Assembly (NCBI GenBank): GCA_002726415.1
Contig: PBSU01000025.1
Location: forward strand, 33,178-75,667
Length of the DNA: 42,490 bases
DNA from: Acidiferrobacteraceae bacterium
GTDB taxonomy: Bacteria; Pseudomonadota; Gammaproteobacteria; Arenicellales; UBA868
Direction of reading: 5' to 3'
The notes beneath the pieces are model-generated. The model ran no database searches. It was given only the letters and a program-made list of their open reading frames with translations, and was not told the origin of the DNA. Of this stretch, positions 24,694-33,523 are shown piece by piece (the first letter of the stretch is position 1; each line of letters begins with the position of its first letter). The position numbers were made by a program, and so were the translations under genes.

Positions 24694-25974
24694 TCAACCG
24701 GGATACAGATGTTGACGTGACCAGGGCAGGGTATTATTGCGTTCACGCGTAAACAGAACCTGAAACAACTGCAGCGCACCGGCAAGGAACGCGGCCTGCG
24801 AGCCCGCGAGATACAGCCTCCAGGCCCGGCCGAATTCATCATCAAACTGATCTACCACTTCATCATAAGAAGCGTCGTAGCGTACGAGCCATTGCTGTAG
24901 TGTGCGAGCGTAATGCAGGCGCAGATTCTCTACATCCAGCACCGCGAAGCGGTGTGGCTCGAGAATATCCATCATCTCGCCCAAGGTCGGTGGATAGGCA
25001 CCGGGGAAAATACGCTTTTCGATCCAGGGATTCATCAACCGCGACCGATTGCGGCCGATGGTATGCAACAGCGCGCGGCCATCCGCCGTGAGACACCGAT
25101 CGACCACCTCACCCAATGCCGGATAGTGATCTCGCCCGACGTGCTCGAGCATTCCGACCGATACAAAAACGTCGTACTCACCGCTGATATTACGGTAATC
25201 ATCCAGCACATAGGTCACCCGGTCGTCATAGCCTTCGGCCCGCGCCCGCTCGACTGCAAAACTTACCTGTTCTGACGATACATTCCAGGAGGAAACCTTT
25301 GCCCCGTAATTTAGTGCCATATGACGAGCCAGCCCACCCCAGCCACAACCGGCTTCTGCTACCCGGTCGCCTGGGCGCAACTGCAGTTTTCGACAGATAT
25401 GATCCATCTTAGCCTGTTGCGCAGCCTCGAGACTCATCTCCTGCTCAGGGAAATAGGCACAGGTGTACTGCATCTCCGCATCGAGCCACAACTGGTAGAA
25501 ATTGTTGCCGATGTCATAGTGATGATGAATGTTCTCACGGGAGCCGTCGTGCGTATTGGCCCGGGGCTTTGGCTGCTGCAGCCGCTTCACCAGCCCAGCA
25601 AGTCCCGGTGGCTGAGAATTCTGGAATGCCTCGACCAAAAACCCGACCAGATCGCCCTCAACGGTGATCGATCCGTCGGAAAAAGCATCGCCGAAGCCCA
25701 TATCCCCATAACGGAGCAGCAACATCAGTGCCGCATGGCTGTGGATATGCACAGTGGCGATCGGTCGTTTGTGAACAGGAGCAACGGAGAACCCATCCCA
25801 CAAGATCACGGTGAACGACGGCGAACCCATGGCATCAATCACGCGGCGCAACACGTATCTTTCGTAGGCGCGCGAGGGATTTATTGATCCCGCCAGGCTC
25901 GCTTTGCGGTCTACCGGTTTATCGTCACCAAATACTGGATTTGAGCTCGCCATTACGCTATCACGAGTATGCAT
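24694..25974 (-). CDS. cfa: Cyclopropane-fatty-acyl-phospholipid synthase family enzyme
   Basis: A SAM-dependent methyltransferase of the CFA-synthase family, 426 residues, which methylates unsaturated acyl chains of membrane lipids. The N-terminal lipid-binding domain (about 30-125) precedes the Rossmann SAM site EAGCGWGGLARHMA, followed by the family motifs HYDIGNNFYQLWL, YTCAYFP and MLEHVG. The length is slightly above E. coli Cfa (382). It could be a relative of unsaturated-lipid methyltransferases instead of a true cyclopropane synthase. The N-terminal start (25974 or the in-frame ATG at 25953) is not fixed by a Shine-Dalgarno. Confidence 0.9.
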   Translation of the reverse strand: MHTRDSVMASSNPVFGDDKPVDRKASLAGSINPSRAYERYVLRRVIDAMGSPSFTVILWDGFSVAPVHKRPIATVHIHSHAALMLLLRYGDMGFGDAFSDGSITVEGDLVGFLVEAFQNSQPPGLAGLVKRLQQPKPRANTHDGSRENIHHHYDIGNNFYQLWLDAEMQYTCAYFPEQEMSLEAAQQAKMDHICRKLQLRPGDRVAEAGCGWGGLARHMALNYGAKVSSWNVSSEQVSFAVERARAEGYDDRVTYVLDDYRNISGEYDVFVSVGMLEHVGRDHYPALGEVVDRCLTADGRALLHTIGRNRSRLMNPWIEKRIFPGAYPPTLGEMMDILEPHRFAVLDVENLRLHYARTLQQWLVRYDASYDEVVDQFDDEFGRAWRLYLAGSQAAFLAGALQLFQVLFTRERNNTLPWSRQHLYPG

Positions 25975-26054
25975 CTACAAGGTTTTTCACACGTTCAGTC
26001 TCAAATCATACTGACCGAGCCCGGCTCGTCAAGACCGGGGAATTTTTCCTTGTT

Positions 26055-27113
26055 CTAAGTAGGGTCTTGTGCTGAACGAGGCCAGGCATTCAGCACAGCA
26101 TGTACCAGTGTTGCCAGGGGAATCGCGAAAAAGACCCCCAACACTCCCCACAGGCCGCCAAAAATCAGCACCGCGGCTATGATGGCGACGGGGTGCAGGT
26201 TGTTTACCTCAGAAAATAACGTGGGCACCAACAGGTTACCATCCAGCCCTTGGATAATGAGATAGGCAATAAGTAGAGTAAAAAACTCGCTGCCAAACCC
26301 CCACTGGAACCAGGCAACAAAAACCACCGGTATGGTCACTACGGCCGCACCCACAAAAGGAATCAGTACCGATAACCCCACCAACACCGACAGCAGCATG
26401 GTGTATTCCAACCCCAACACAGAAAAGGTGACGACGCAGGCGAACCAGACAATCAGGATCTCCCAGAACTTGCCACGCACATAATTGCCGATCTGCCGAT
26501 CTACCTCAGACCAGACCTCGCTCACCAGCTGGTGTTCACTGGGCGCGAAATGACTCACCCACGTGACCAAAGAATCTTTATCTTTCATCAAAAAGAACAC
26601 CAAGATCGGCATCAAGATCAAGTAGATCAGTACCGTAATCAGCCCCATGACTGATGCCAGCGACACCGACAGCAGTTGCTGGCCCCACGATGTCAGTTCA
26701 GTACGGATCAGTACCATGATCTCGTCGATCTGCTGGGCGGAGACAATCTCAGGGTAGCGCTCGGGCAATTTCAGTAATACTTCCTGGCCCACGTTGAGCA
26801 TGTTGGGTATCTGCTGAACAAACTGGGTTGCCTGGGTTGATAATAGCGGCAAAAGGCCAAACAGAATCAGCACAACGAAAAGCAGGAACGCGAAATAAAC
26901 AACCAGCACAGCAATCAGGCGTGGCAGGTTGGATTTCTCCAGCACGGTAACCAGGCCCTCGAGCAGATAGGCGATCACCACTGCTGCCAGCAGTGGTGCC
27001 AGCATGTTGCCCATCAGTATCACCACCACGAACAGCCCCGCCAGGAACAATGCCAGGAACACGACTTGTGGATTGCCGGACTGTTGTCTGAACCAGTCGG
27101 TGATCATCTTCAT
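26055..27113 (-). CDS. AI-2E family membrane transporter (PerM-like)
   Basis: A 352-residue inner-membrane protein of the AI-2E/PerM family. Hydrophobicity gives about eight membrane segments: two at the N-terminus (about 16-55), further ones around 60-90 and 150-185, and a cluster in the second half (about 215-345). Transported substrate is unknown here; family members include quorum-signal exporters and sodium/proton antiporters. GGAGG lies ahead of the ATG. It is transcribed in the same direction as the OsmC gene (54 bases upstream) and trpC. Confidence 0.88.
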   Translation of the reverse strand: MKMITDWFRQQSGNPQVVFLALFLAGLFVVVILMGNMLAPLLAAVVIAYLLEGLVTVLEKSNLPRLIAVLVVYFAFLLFVVLILFGLLPLLSTQATQFVQQIPNMLNVGQEVLLKLPERYPEIVSAQQIDEIMVLIRTELTSWGQQLLSVSLASVMGLITVLIYLILMPILVFFLMKDKDSLVTWVSHFAPSEHQLVSEVWSEVDRQIGNYVRGKFWEILIVWFACVVTFSVLGLEYTMLLSVLVGLSVLIPFVGAAVVTIPVVFVAWFQWGFGSEFFTLLIAYLIIQGLDGNLLVPTLFSEVNNLHPVAIIAAVLIFGGLWGVLGVFFAIPLATLVHAVLNAWPRSAQDPT

Positions 27114-27167
27114 GACTGCACCTCCGCTGCCAGGCCAGGAGTTGGCTTGATCTTCTAAATGAGAAGT

Positions 27168-27584
27168 CTAACCTGACAGAATTTCAAAATCGTGGGTAAT
27201 TTCTGCAATTGCGTCGAGCATCTTGGAGGCGGAGCAGTATTTTTCTACCGACAGGCTGATAGCACGCTCAACACGTTTAGGATCAATCTGCTCAGCGCTG
27301 ACCGCAAAATGTAGGTGTATGCGGGTGAATACCCTTGGTGCCTCGCTGGCACGTTCAGCGTCGATCTCAACATAAATATCAGAAAAACTCTGGCGCGATT
27401 TGCGCAAGATCAATACCACGTCGATCATCGCGCAGCCGCCCAGGCCCAACAGCAGCATCTCCATCGGCCGCGCGCCCAGGTTCTGGCCCCCGACATCCGG
27501 CGAGCGATCCATCACCACCCGATGACCGCTCTGGGTAGCACCCTCCAACGAATCGTCGTCTTTAAGCCGTACCGTTGCGCGCAT
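27168..27584 (-). CDS. OsmC/Ohr family protein
   Basis: An OsmC-fold protein, 138 residues, thiol-dependent peroxide or hydroperoxide detoxification by family. Both redox cysteines are present: the first in LGLGGCAMIDVV and the second in VEKYCSASKML. Start chosen at the ATG at 27584; extension upstream would run back into trpC, and the residues there do not resemble the family. It lies 13 bases after trpC. Shine-Dalgarno is weak, so coupling to trpC translation is plausible. Confidence 0.9.
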   Translation of the reverse strand: MRATVRLKDDDSLEGATQSGHRVVMDRSPDVGGQNLGARPMEMLLLGLGGCAMIDVVLILRKSRQSFSDIYVEIDAERASEAPRVFTRIHLHFAVSAEQIDPKRVERAISLSVEKYCSASKMLDAIAEITHDFEILSG

Positions 27585-27597
27585 CACTTTTCTGTGC

Positions 27598-28410
27598 TTA
27601 GGGTTTTTCTTGAAAGCCAAACAGCAGAGCAAGGTGTGCGCCCGGCTCATCTTGCCGCATGAAGGCCTCGCCCACCAAGAAGGCATGGATACCTGCTGCA
27701 CGCAGCTTGGCTACATCCTGCGCCGTGTGAATACCACTCTCGGTCACCAGCATCGTCTCGGCTGGTACGCTCGGTGCAAGTGCCAACGTTGTCTCAAGCG
27801 TGGTGTCAAAAGTGCGCAGGTCGCGATTATTTATCCCCAGCAACGCGGGCTTTAGCTCAAGCGCCCGCTCAAGCTCTTCGCTATCGTGCACCTCAACCAG
27901 CACATCCATGGCAAGATCGGCCGCGGTTGATGCAAGCTCTGCCATCTGCACCTGCTCAAGCGCGGCGACAATGAGCAAAATGCAATCGGCGCCAATGGCC
28001 CGGGATTCGGCCACCTGCCAGGGGTCAACTATGAATTCCTTGCGCAGCACCGGCAACGCGCAGGCCGCACGGGCTGCTATCAGATCATCCTCACCGCCTT
28101 GAAAAAAATCATGGTCTGTGAGTACCGAAAGACATGATGCCCCGCCGGCGTCGTAGCTTGCGGCAATTGCGGCCGGATTAAAACTCTCACGAATCAGGCC
28201 CTTACTAGGCGATGCCTTTTTAACCTCAGCGATAACCCCAGCGTAGCCGGCCTCAACACTCGCACGAAGCGATTGGGCAAAACCGCGAGGCGGCGATTGC
28301 ACTTTGGCCTGCGCACAAAGATCAGCCAGACTATTTTGCCTCTGGCGCTCAGAAATCTCCTCACGCTTTCGTGTCAGGATGCGTTCTAAGATATCGGCAG
28401 TCGCCTTCAC
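27598..28410 (-). CDS. trpC: Indole-3-glycerol-phosphate synthase
   Basis: TrpC closes the indole ring in tryptophan synthesis. The 270-residue protein is monofunctional (no PRAI/trpF domain). TIM-barrel signatures are visible: [13 protein letters not shown] (catalytic lysine), [45 protein letters not shown] and LVTESGI. The ATG overlaps the trpG stop by four bases. The expected intervening trpD is absent from this window. It is followed closely by osmC. Confidence 0.96.
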   Translation of the reverse strand: MKATADILERILTRKREEISERQRQNSLADLCAQAKVQSPPRGFAQSLRASVEAGYAGVIAEVKKASPSKGLIRESFNPAAIAASYDAGGASCLSVLTDHDFFQGGEDDLIAARAACALPVLRKEFIVDPWQVAESRAIGADCILLIVAALEQVQMAELASTAADLAMDVLVEVHDSEELERALELKPALLGINNRDLRTFDTTLETTLALAPSVPAETMLVTESGIHTAQDVAKLRAAGIHAFLVGEAFMRQDEPGAHLALLFGFQEKP

Positions 28411-28982
28411 TGGCTGGGGCTCTGGCGCAAAAAGTTGTCCAACATTTTGTGGCCATACTGGGTCAGGATGGATTCAGGATGAAACTGCACCCCCACTACC
28501 GGATCTTCGTGATGGGCAATTCCCATGATCTGGCCATCGTCAGCACGCGCGGTCACCGTAAAACAATCCGGCAGAGAAGATTCTTCGACCACCAGTGAGT
28601 GATAACGCGTGGCCTGAAAAGGCGTAGGCAACTCATTGAAAATGCTCATCCCATCATGCTCGATCATTGAAGTCTTACCGTGCATTAACGTGGGGGCACG
28701 CACAATGGTGGCGCCATAAGCCTGGGCAATACTCTGGTGTCCCAGGCACACCCCCAGAATGGGAATACGGGTGCCATATTCACGCACCAAATCCACCGAG
28801 ATCCCTGCCTCATTGGGTGTGCACGGCCCTGGGGATATCACCACATGCGAGGGCGCCAGGGCATCCACATCGTTCAGGCTAATCTGATCATTACGATACA
28901 CCGTAACGCGCTCACCCAATTCACCCAGATACTGCACCAGGTTGTAGGTGAACGAATCATAGTTATCGATCATGAGCAGCAT
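28407..28982 (-). CDS. trpG: Anthranilate synthase glutaminase subunit
   Basis: The glutamine amidotransferase that supplies ammonia to TrpE (or to PabB, since TrpG and PabA can be shared); 191 residues. Class I glutaminase triad is visible: [14 protein letters not shown] (nucleophile Cys), and the C-terminal VGVQFHPES with the His-x-Glu pair. Its trpE partner is 4.5 kb away at 33524-35017, the space filled by unrelated genes. A Shine-Dalgarno-like AGGACA precedes the ATG. It overlaps trpC by four bases. Confidence 0.94.
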   Translation of the reverse strand: MLLMIDNYDSFTYNLVQYLGELGERVTVYRNDQISLNDVDALAPSHVVISPGPCTPNEAGISVDLVREYGTRIPILGVCLGHQSIAQAYGATIVRAPTLMHGKTSMIEHDGMSIFNELPTPFQATRYHSLVVEESSLPDCFTVTARADDGQIMGIAHHEDPVVGVQFHPESILTQYGHKMLDNFLRQSPSQ

Positions 28983-29308
28983 ATGTGATGTGTCCTATTG
29001 TTTTATCTTTTCTTAAGCTATTGCAATCGATGCAGATACTCATATTGGTACCGGCATTTGGCCTCACATGAGGCAAAGTATCGCATGACCCTGCGTAATT
29101 TTAGTTCAAATAACCCGGGGTGGTTTTGGGCTGGAACGCGAGTGGTATCTGCCTTAAAACCATGCCGCTAAGCGGATAAAACCAATCTGTTCCCAAGGAG
29201 TCGAGCTGGAGAAGTCGAATTAATCCAGTGTGTGCGATTCATCAACCAAGGCAACACCGACCCAAATTCAAAGCCGTAATGCTTAGGGAGTGCCTTCATT
29301 ATCTCGCT
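28983..29308. other. 326-base gap upstream of trpG
   Basis: No gene supported. It should contain the trpG promoter on the minus strand, but I could not settle on hexamers. A 14-base dyad GCCTCA-CA-TGAGGC (29061-29074) lies about 80 bases before trpG and could be an operator. On the right a short stem CCGC-TAA-GCGG, followed on the minus strand by a weak T-rich stretch, may mark the end of the NnrS-like transcript. Confidence 0.4.
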
Positions 29309-30670
29309 CTATCCGGATCTCCCGAGGCCTTGCTCATCAGTACTGAACCCCTCATCCACCACTTCAAGGTCGGGCTTTTGCCGCAACAAGTGTACTATCC
29401 AATGCAACAGGCTAAGCCCAGTGCTAAAAACCAGGAATCCGGTAACACGGCTGACCCCGGGATCCCGCATTGCTATGGCAACGGCTCCAAGCACCAGACT
29501 GGAAACATGTAAGCCCAGCCCAAACTTGACCCACGCATCCGGAAGCAGGTTGCGCATCGCTGGGACAGGCATACGGCCGATATGGGGCGCGAAACGGTGG
29601 AACCAGATCAGGAAGGGAACAATACGTGAGAGCATCCCGTGAACGATGATGCCAGCCCAGCCCCAGATGGCTACCCAGCCAAAAAGCAAAGTCGCGCGCG
29701 GGTCCTCCGTAAAACAGGTGATCACGGCAAGAGCGCCGGTCAGCGGCGCAAGCGTCAGGCCAAGCTGCCAGAAACGCAGACTGGGATCAAGGCGCTTGCG
29801 TCGTCGTCTGTTCAGATTTCGCAAGATAAGGTAGGGATGAACTAACCAAACCCCCAGTGCAGCCGGTAGCGCGCCCAGGATAGCCAGCATAGTCGGGCTC
29901 CAGCCTCCGGTATTCGGTGGCGCTACCGCACTGGCCATCAGAACCGCCAGAGGTAGGATAATGCCAGCGGTCGTCAGCCCAAGCACGACCTTCTTGCCGA
30001 CAGCAGTGAACTGGGGGGTGAGATAAAACATCGGGATGATCTGCCAGGAAACAGCGGTAATCAGGCCTCCAACCCACCCCATCAGAGCTGTCGAGATATG
30101 AATCTGGAGCCAGAATTGTCGAAAACCCAAAAAGGAGTTATCGACAAATCCGCCTGCCATGGTAAGCCCCAGCAAAACAAGCATTAGCAGAGAAAAAAGC
30201 GCCAGGCGCATTCCGGCCACCGTCTCGCCTTGGGTCTTTGATTTGACGATAGCGACACCCGTCGTCGCAAGAAATAACAAAATGGCCGCTGATATCAGTG
30301 TAAACGACTGAAAAATCAGCCCGGGCCACAGTCCCATTAAGCTAAGACTCAAACACGCAACGCCTAAACAAAACAAAAGATACACGAGGTGAGCCAACCG
30401 GATAAACGGGACAGGGGCGCCCGCCACGACGGGCGCCATCTGGTAAAGCGCGCCCATCATCGTCATGGTCAAAAACCCCAGGGTGCCCAGATGCGTCAGG
30501 CCCACGACCGACGGCAGCCAGTAGAGCTGCAAAGCGAAAGTACCCGACCAAAGCAGTAGCAGTCCTGCCGCCATCACAGCAACTGGCGCGGTCACAAAAA
30601 AGATGGCCGGAATCGCCAAGGGAGGCGCCTGGTCAAGGCTTAAATGACCCATACCAGCCAAAGAACTCAC
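29309..30670 (-). CDS. NnrS/COX1-like 12-TM membrane protein
   Basis: A 453-residue integral membrane protein with about 12 membrane helices. Histidines placed in helices (GLTHLGTLGFLTMTMMGALYQ, LQIHISTALMGW, IVHGMLSRIVPFLIWFHRF) resemble haem-copper-oxidase-like or NnrS folds, and proteins of this kind occur with hemerythrin and DUF2249 genes in NO-responsive clusters of denitrifiers. A haem or metal role is inferred from these features. The start is the GTG at 30670: it has GAGGAG eight bases upstream and overlaps the DUF2249 stop by GTGA, so the two are translationally coupled. Substrate unknown. Confidence 0.75.
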   Translation of the reverse strand: MSSLAGMGHLSLDQAPPLAIPAIFFVTAPVAVMAAGLLLLWSGTFALQLYWLPSVVGLTHLGTLGFLTMTMMGALYQMAPVVAGAPVPFIRLAHLVYLLFCLGVACLSLSLMGLWPGLIFQSFTLISAAILLFLATTGVAIVKSKTQGETVAGMRLALFSLLMLVLLGLTMAGGFVDNSFLGFRQFWLQIHISTALMGWVGGLITAVSWQIIPMFYLTPQFTAVGKKVVLGLTTAGIILPLAVLMASAVAPPNTGGWSPTMLAILGALPAALGVWLVHPYLILRNLNRRRRKRLDPSLRFWQLGLTLAPLTGALAVITCFTEDPRATLLFGWVAIWGWAGIIVHGMLSRIVPFLIWFHRFAPHIGRMPVPAMRNLLPDAWVKFGLGLHVSSLVLGAVAIAMRDPGVSRVTGFLVFSTGLSLLHWIVHLLRQKPDLEVVDEGFSTDEQGLGRSG

Positions 30671-31134
30671 GGTGCTGTCTCCTCTTTGCGGATATGAACG
30701 ATAGCGGAACCATCCGCTTGTGCAAGCGCGCACCATTGAAGTTTACGCTGCTCGAGGACCGGAAAAAGCAACTGGGGCATATGGGGCACACGTACAATAA
30801 ACGCATGGCTGATTGGCAGTTCAGTTACTTGAGCAAGGATCCTCTCCAGGGGCTCTGGCGCAGGGAGATCTCGGTAATCCGCGATCTGGGGTGTCGTTTT
30901 ATGTGAAACCTCGACCTGCCAGTGATCTGAATCCAACTGGTTAACCTGTGGTCGACAACCACGCTCTTTTAGCGACGCAATGAGTGCGTTAGAACCCACG
31001 GGGGCACTAAGAAGCAGTAAACCATCAGGCCTAAGGTCGCCCAGTACTTCCAGGATGCGCGGCATCGGGTCGTCTCCTTGCTCGAGCAATGGCCGGACGT
31101 CGAGTTCCAGCAAGGGGGAGGATATTGTGCTCAT
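30667..31134 (-). CDS. DUF2249 domain protein
   Basis: A 155-residue soluble protein whose first 70 residues match the DUF2249 pattern (ELDVRPLLEQGDDPMPRILEVLGDLRPDGLLLLSAP...). The remainder (PISHAFIVRVPHMPQLLF...) looks like a second related half. The ATG at 31134 is preferred over a GTG just before it. It overlaps the 12-TM gene by four bases (GTGA). DUF2249 proteins are found beside NO-reductase, hemerythrin and nitrite-reductase genes; the biochemical function is not established. A perfect FNR/DNR-type box lies 38 bases upstream of its start. Confidence 0.82.
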   Translation of the reverse strand: MSTISSPLLELDVRPLLEQGDDPMPRILEVLGDLRPDGLLLLSAPVGSNALIASLKERGCRPQVNQLDSDHWQVEVSHKTTPQIADYRDLPAPEPLERILAQVTELPISHAFIVRVPHMPQLLFPVLEQRKLQWCALAQADGSAIVHIRKEETAP

Positions 31135-31171
31135 CACCCAGACAATCTCCCATGGACAAGACCCGCTTCAG

Positions 31172-31185
31172 TTGATCCTGATCAA
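31172..31185. promoter_or_regulatory. Perfect FNR/ANR/DNR-type binding site
   Basis: TTGATCCTGATCAA matches the consensus TTGAT-N4-ATCAA of the Fnr/Dnr family at all ten fixed positions. It lies between the divergent DUF2249 and hemerythrin genes. Centring at -41.5 would put the DUF2249 start site almost on its start codon, or the hemerythrin start site near 31220, about 95 bases before its ATG. Activation of hemerythrin under low oxygen or NO is therefore the more comfortable geometry. Confidence 0.75.
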
Positions 31186-31315
31186 GGTCTTACGCCCTGT
31201 TGATGTACACAGTCGTAAAAACCTAATTGAAGAACGTACGACAGATGCTGCAAGAACTGCTGCTGGCGAAAATTCCAATTTTTTATACGTATTGACTTAT
31301 GGAGAGAGACACACA

Positions 31316-31777
31316 ATGAACAACGCTATTCCAGCCTTGGCTGACTTTTTTACGCAGGGGCATAGAGACTGCGACGAAACCTGGGTAGAGGTGGAGAACG
31401 CGATCGAGGCAAACGATGCGAGCGTAATCCAATCCAACTGGGGATTATTCAATCGCATGTTGCGCCATCACCTCAAAATTGAGGAAGAAGTTATGTTTCC
31501 CAAGCTTGAGGCTGAAACAGGGATGACTGCCGGGCCGACCATGGTGATGCGCATGGAGCATGACCAGATGCGGGGACTGCTGGATCAAATGGCCATTTCA
31601 CAGGCAAACGGAGACTTTCAAGATATGCTCAACCTGGGTGATACCTTGCTGATGCTGATCCAGCAACATAATCAAAAAGAGGAAGGCATGTTATATCCTC
31701 TCGCCCAACAGGCACTGCACTCGTACTGGCCGCAACTCAAAGATCAGATTGATGCCACCCAGAATGTTGAAGTCTGA
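31316..31777 (+). CDS. Hemerythrin HHE-domain protein
   Basis: A 153-residue four-helix bundle of the hemerythrin/HHE type that would bind a non-haem di-iron centre. The ligand pattern is visible: HRDCDETW at the N-terminus, HHLKIEEEVMFP (HxxxE type), MRMEHDQMR, and QQHNQKEEGMLYPLAQQALH with a second HxxxE. I take the ATG at 31316, preceded by GGAGAG; the long upstream extension crosses the promoter region and has no family similarity. It diverges from DUF2249 and the 12-TM gene and shares an FNR/DNR box with them. NO or oxygen sensing or detoxification is inferred from family and context. Confidence 0.88.
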   Translation: MNNAIPALADFFTQGHRDCDETWVEVENAIEANDASVIQSNWGLFNRMLRHHLKIEEEVMFPKLEAETGMTAGPTMVMRMEHDQMRGLLDQMAISQANGDFQDMLNLGDTLLMLIQQHNQKEEGMLYPLAQQALHSYWPQLKDQIDATQNVEV

Positions 31778-32021
31778 GTTAACCCCAAAAGACTGCGTGT
31801 AGTTGCGCTACAGACGCGCTCTCCTATCTGGCCTGTCCATGGGTACCACGCTAAAGTACACGCTGACTTAAGTGCGAGTGCGGTCGTTTAGCAGACAAGA
31901 AAACAAGGAACTGAATCATCTTGGTTAACACTGCCTGCAGTGATTGCGCTGCTTTGCGAAAAGATTTGTACTGGTGAATTGCCAAGAGCACGCGAAGATG
32001 CTTAAGCGCTAAAGGTGCACC

Positions 32022-33452
32022 TTATCCTGAAGATATTGGTGTGAAATCGAACTCGCGGGATCTTAGAATGGATTTAGCGCCCCCGAGTTTCTCGATCAGA
32101 CTGGCCTGATCTGCAAAGGCCATGTCATTGGCTTTTTCGGGATCAACCAGCAGGCGCATCTGCTCATGGCACCATTGGCGCACCTGGGCATACGCCGGTA
32201 TCTGCGATAGGTCAGCAAGCTCACTGGGATCATTGGCCATATCATAGAGCTCTGGCTCATACCCGGGGTAATAGTTGTACTTCCATCGACCCACACGCAG
32301 CATGAACATTCCCACCGGGGAACCACCATCGTGGTACTCAGACAAGACTGCGCGCTCAAATTCCGGCTCGGTGGCTAAAGATTGCAATGTGGTACCGGGT
32401 CGATCGGTGCCGTCATCCGTTGCGCCCACTGCGTGCAGTATCGTGGGGTAGATATCCACCAGCGAAGTGAGCGTATCGACCGACTTGCCCATCGGGATGC
32501 CCGGACCGCGGATCATCATCGGAACCAGAGCAGATTCATCATAAAGCGACATCTTGGTCCACATGCGCCGATCACCATTATGATCGCCATGATCACTGGT
32601 ATAGATCACCAGGGTATTATCAACCTGGCCGGTGGCTTTGAGGGCATCGAGCACCTGGCCCACCTGCGCATCGAGAAAACTGCACAGCCCATAATAAGAC
32701 GCGCGGGCAACCTGGCGAGTGTGTTCATCAAAATGGCTGTCGTAATCAAAACAACGGCGGATCGTGTTGACCACGGGGTGGGCCGGCAGTTCTGCCGGCG
32801 ATAAAAAACGCGCCTGATCCATCTGAGCCAATGGATAAAGATCATAAAACTCACCCGGACAGGTCAACGGGTAATGCGGCCTTAACCACGACACAAACAG
32901 TGTCCAGGGTTTGTTACTTTGGCTGTGGGCCGCCTCTTTTAGCCAGTCACAAGCATTACGGGTGACGTCAAGATCATAATCGGTGTAACTGTTCTCGCCT
33001 GGGCCGATCTCGCGGGTATAGGACGAAACATCCATCACGGCTTCATGATCGCGCAATAGACCCTTGATCCAGCCGGTGCCATTACGGACATACAGCGGCA
33101 ATATCTCGTTCTCAAAGCCGTTATCGTACTCTGCACCTCGGTAATGCAGCTTGCCGATGGAATCGGCCCGGTGACCTTGGCGTATCAGCTGGTGTCCCCA
33201 ACTGGGGGGTGTGCCCTGATATGCCTGGGCGTTGGACCAGCAACGGGTACGATGCACGTATTGGCCGGTAGCCAACGCCGCCCGGGCCGGTACGCAGATG
33301 GGCGAAGGTGTATAGGCCTGGGTAAAGCGGGTTCCTTCTGACGCCAGCCTATCCAGATGCGGGGTCTGCACCAGATCATGGCCGTAACAACCCAACGCAT
33401 CCTGGCGGTGCTCATCGCTGAACAAGAACAGCACGTTGGTCTTATTGCTCAT
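32022..33452 (-). CDS. Type I sulfatase, choline-sulfatase-like
   Basis: An alkaline-phosphatase-superfamily sulfatase, 476 residues from the ATG at 33452. The CxPxR motif is intact (ICVPAR, Cys53 the formylglycine precursor), followed by ALATGQYVHRTR. Other family signatures: NVLFLFSDEHRQDALGCYG, SIGKLHY (Lys/His), SDHGDHNGDRRMWTKMSLYDESALVPM (second metal site). The overall pattern is closest to BetC-type choline sulfatases. No signal peptide is seen, so it appears cytoplasmic. The formylglycine-generating enzyme is not in this window. It sits 71 bases after trpE, inside the accessory block that separates trpE from trpG. Confidence 0.87.
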   Translation of the reverse strand: MSNKTNVLFLFSDEHRQDALGCYGHDLVQTPHLDRLASEGTRFTQAYTPSPICVPARAALATGQYVHRTRCWSNAQAYQGTPPSWGHQLIRQGHRADSIGKLHYRGAEYDNGFENEILPLYVRNGTGWIKGLLRDHEAVMDVSSYTREIGPGENSYTDYDLDVTRNACDWLKEAAHSQSNKPWTLFVSWLRPHYPLTCPGEFYDLYPLAQMDQARFLSPAELPAHPVVNTIRRCFDYDSHFDEHTRQVARASYYGLCSFLDAQVGQVLDALKATGQVDNTLVIYTSDHGDHNGDRRMWTKMSLYDESALVPMMIRGPGIPMGKSVDTLTSLVDIYPTILHAVGATDDGTDRPGTTLQSLATEPEFERAVLSEYHDGGSPVGMFMLRVGRWKYNYYPGYEPELYDMANDPSELADLSQIPAYAQVRQWCHEQMRLLVDPEKANDMAFADQASLIEKLGGAKSILRSREFDFTPISSG

Positions 33453-33523
33453 AAAGGCAACACCCATCACGCATAGCACGAATCCGAGCACCACAAACGG
33501 CGCACGAGAGTGCGCCGAGGGGA

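Noticed and set aside
30980-31315. Long upstream extension of the hemerythrin gene
   Set aside because: It covers the FNR box and the start of the divergent DUF2249 gene. The ATG at 31316 has a good SD and the family start, so the extension is open frame only.
31795-31830. Stem after hemerythrin as a terminator
   Set aside because: Bulged stem without a T tract.
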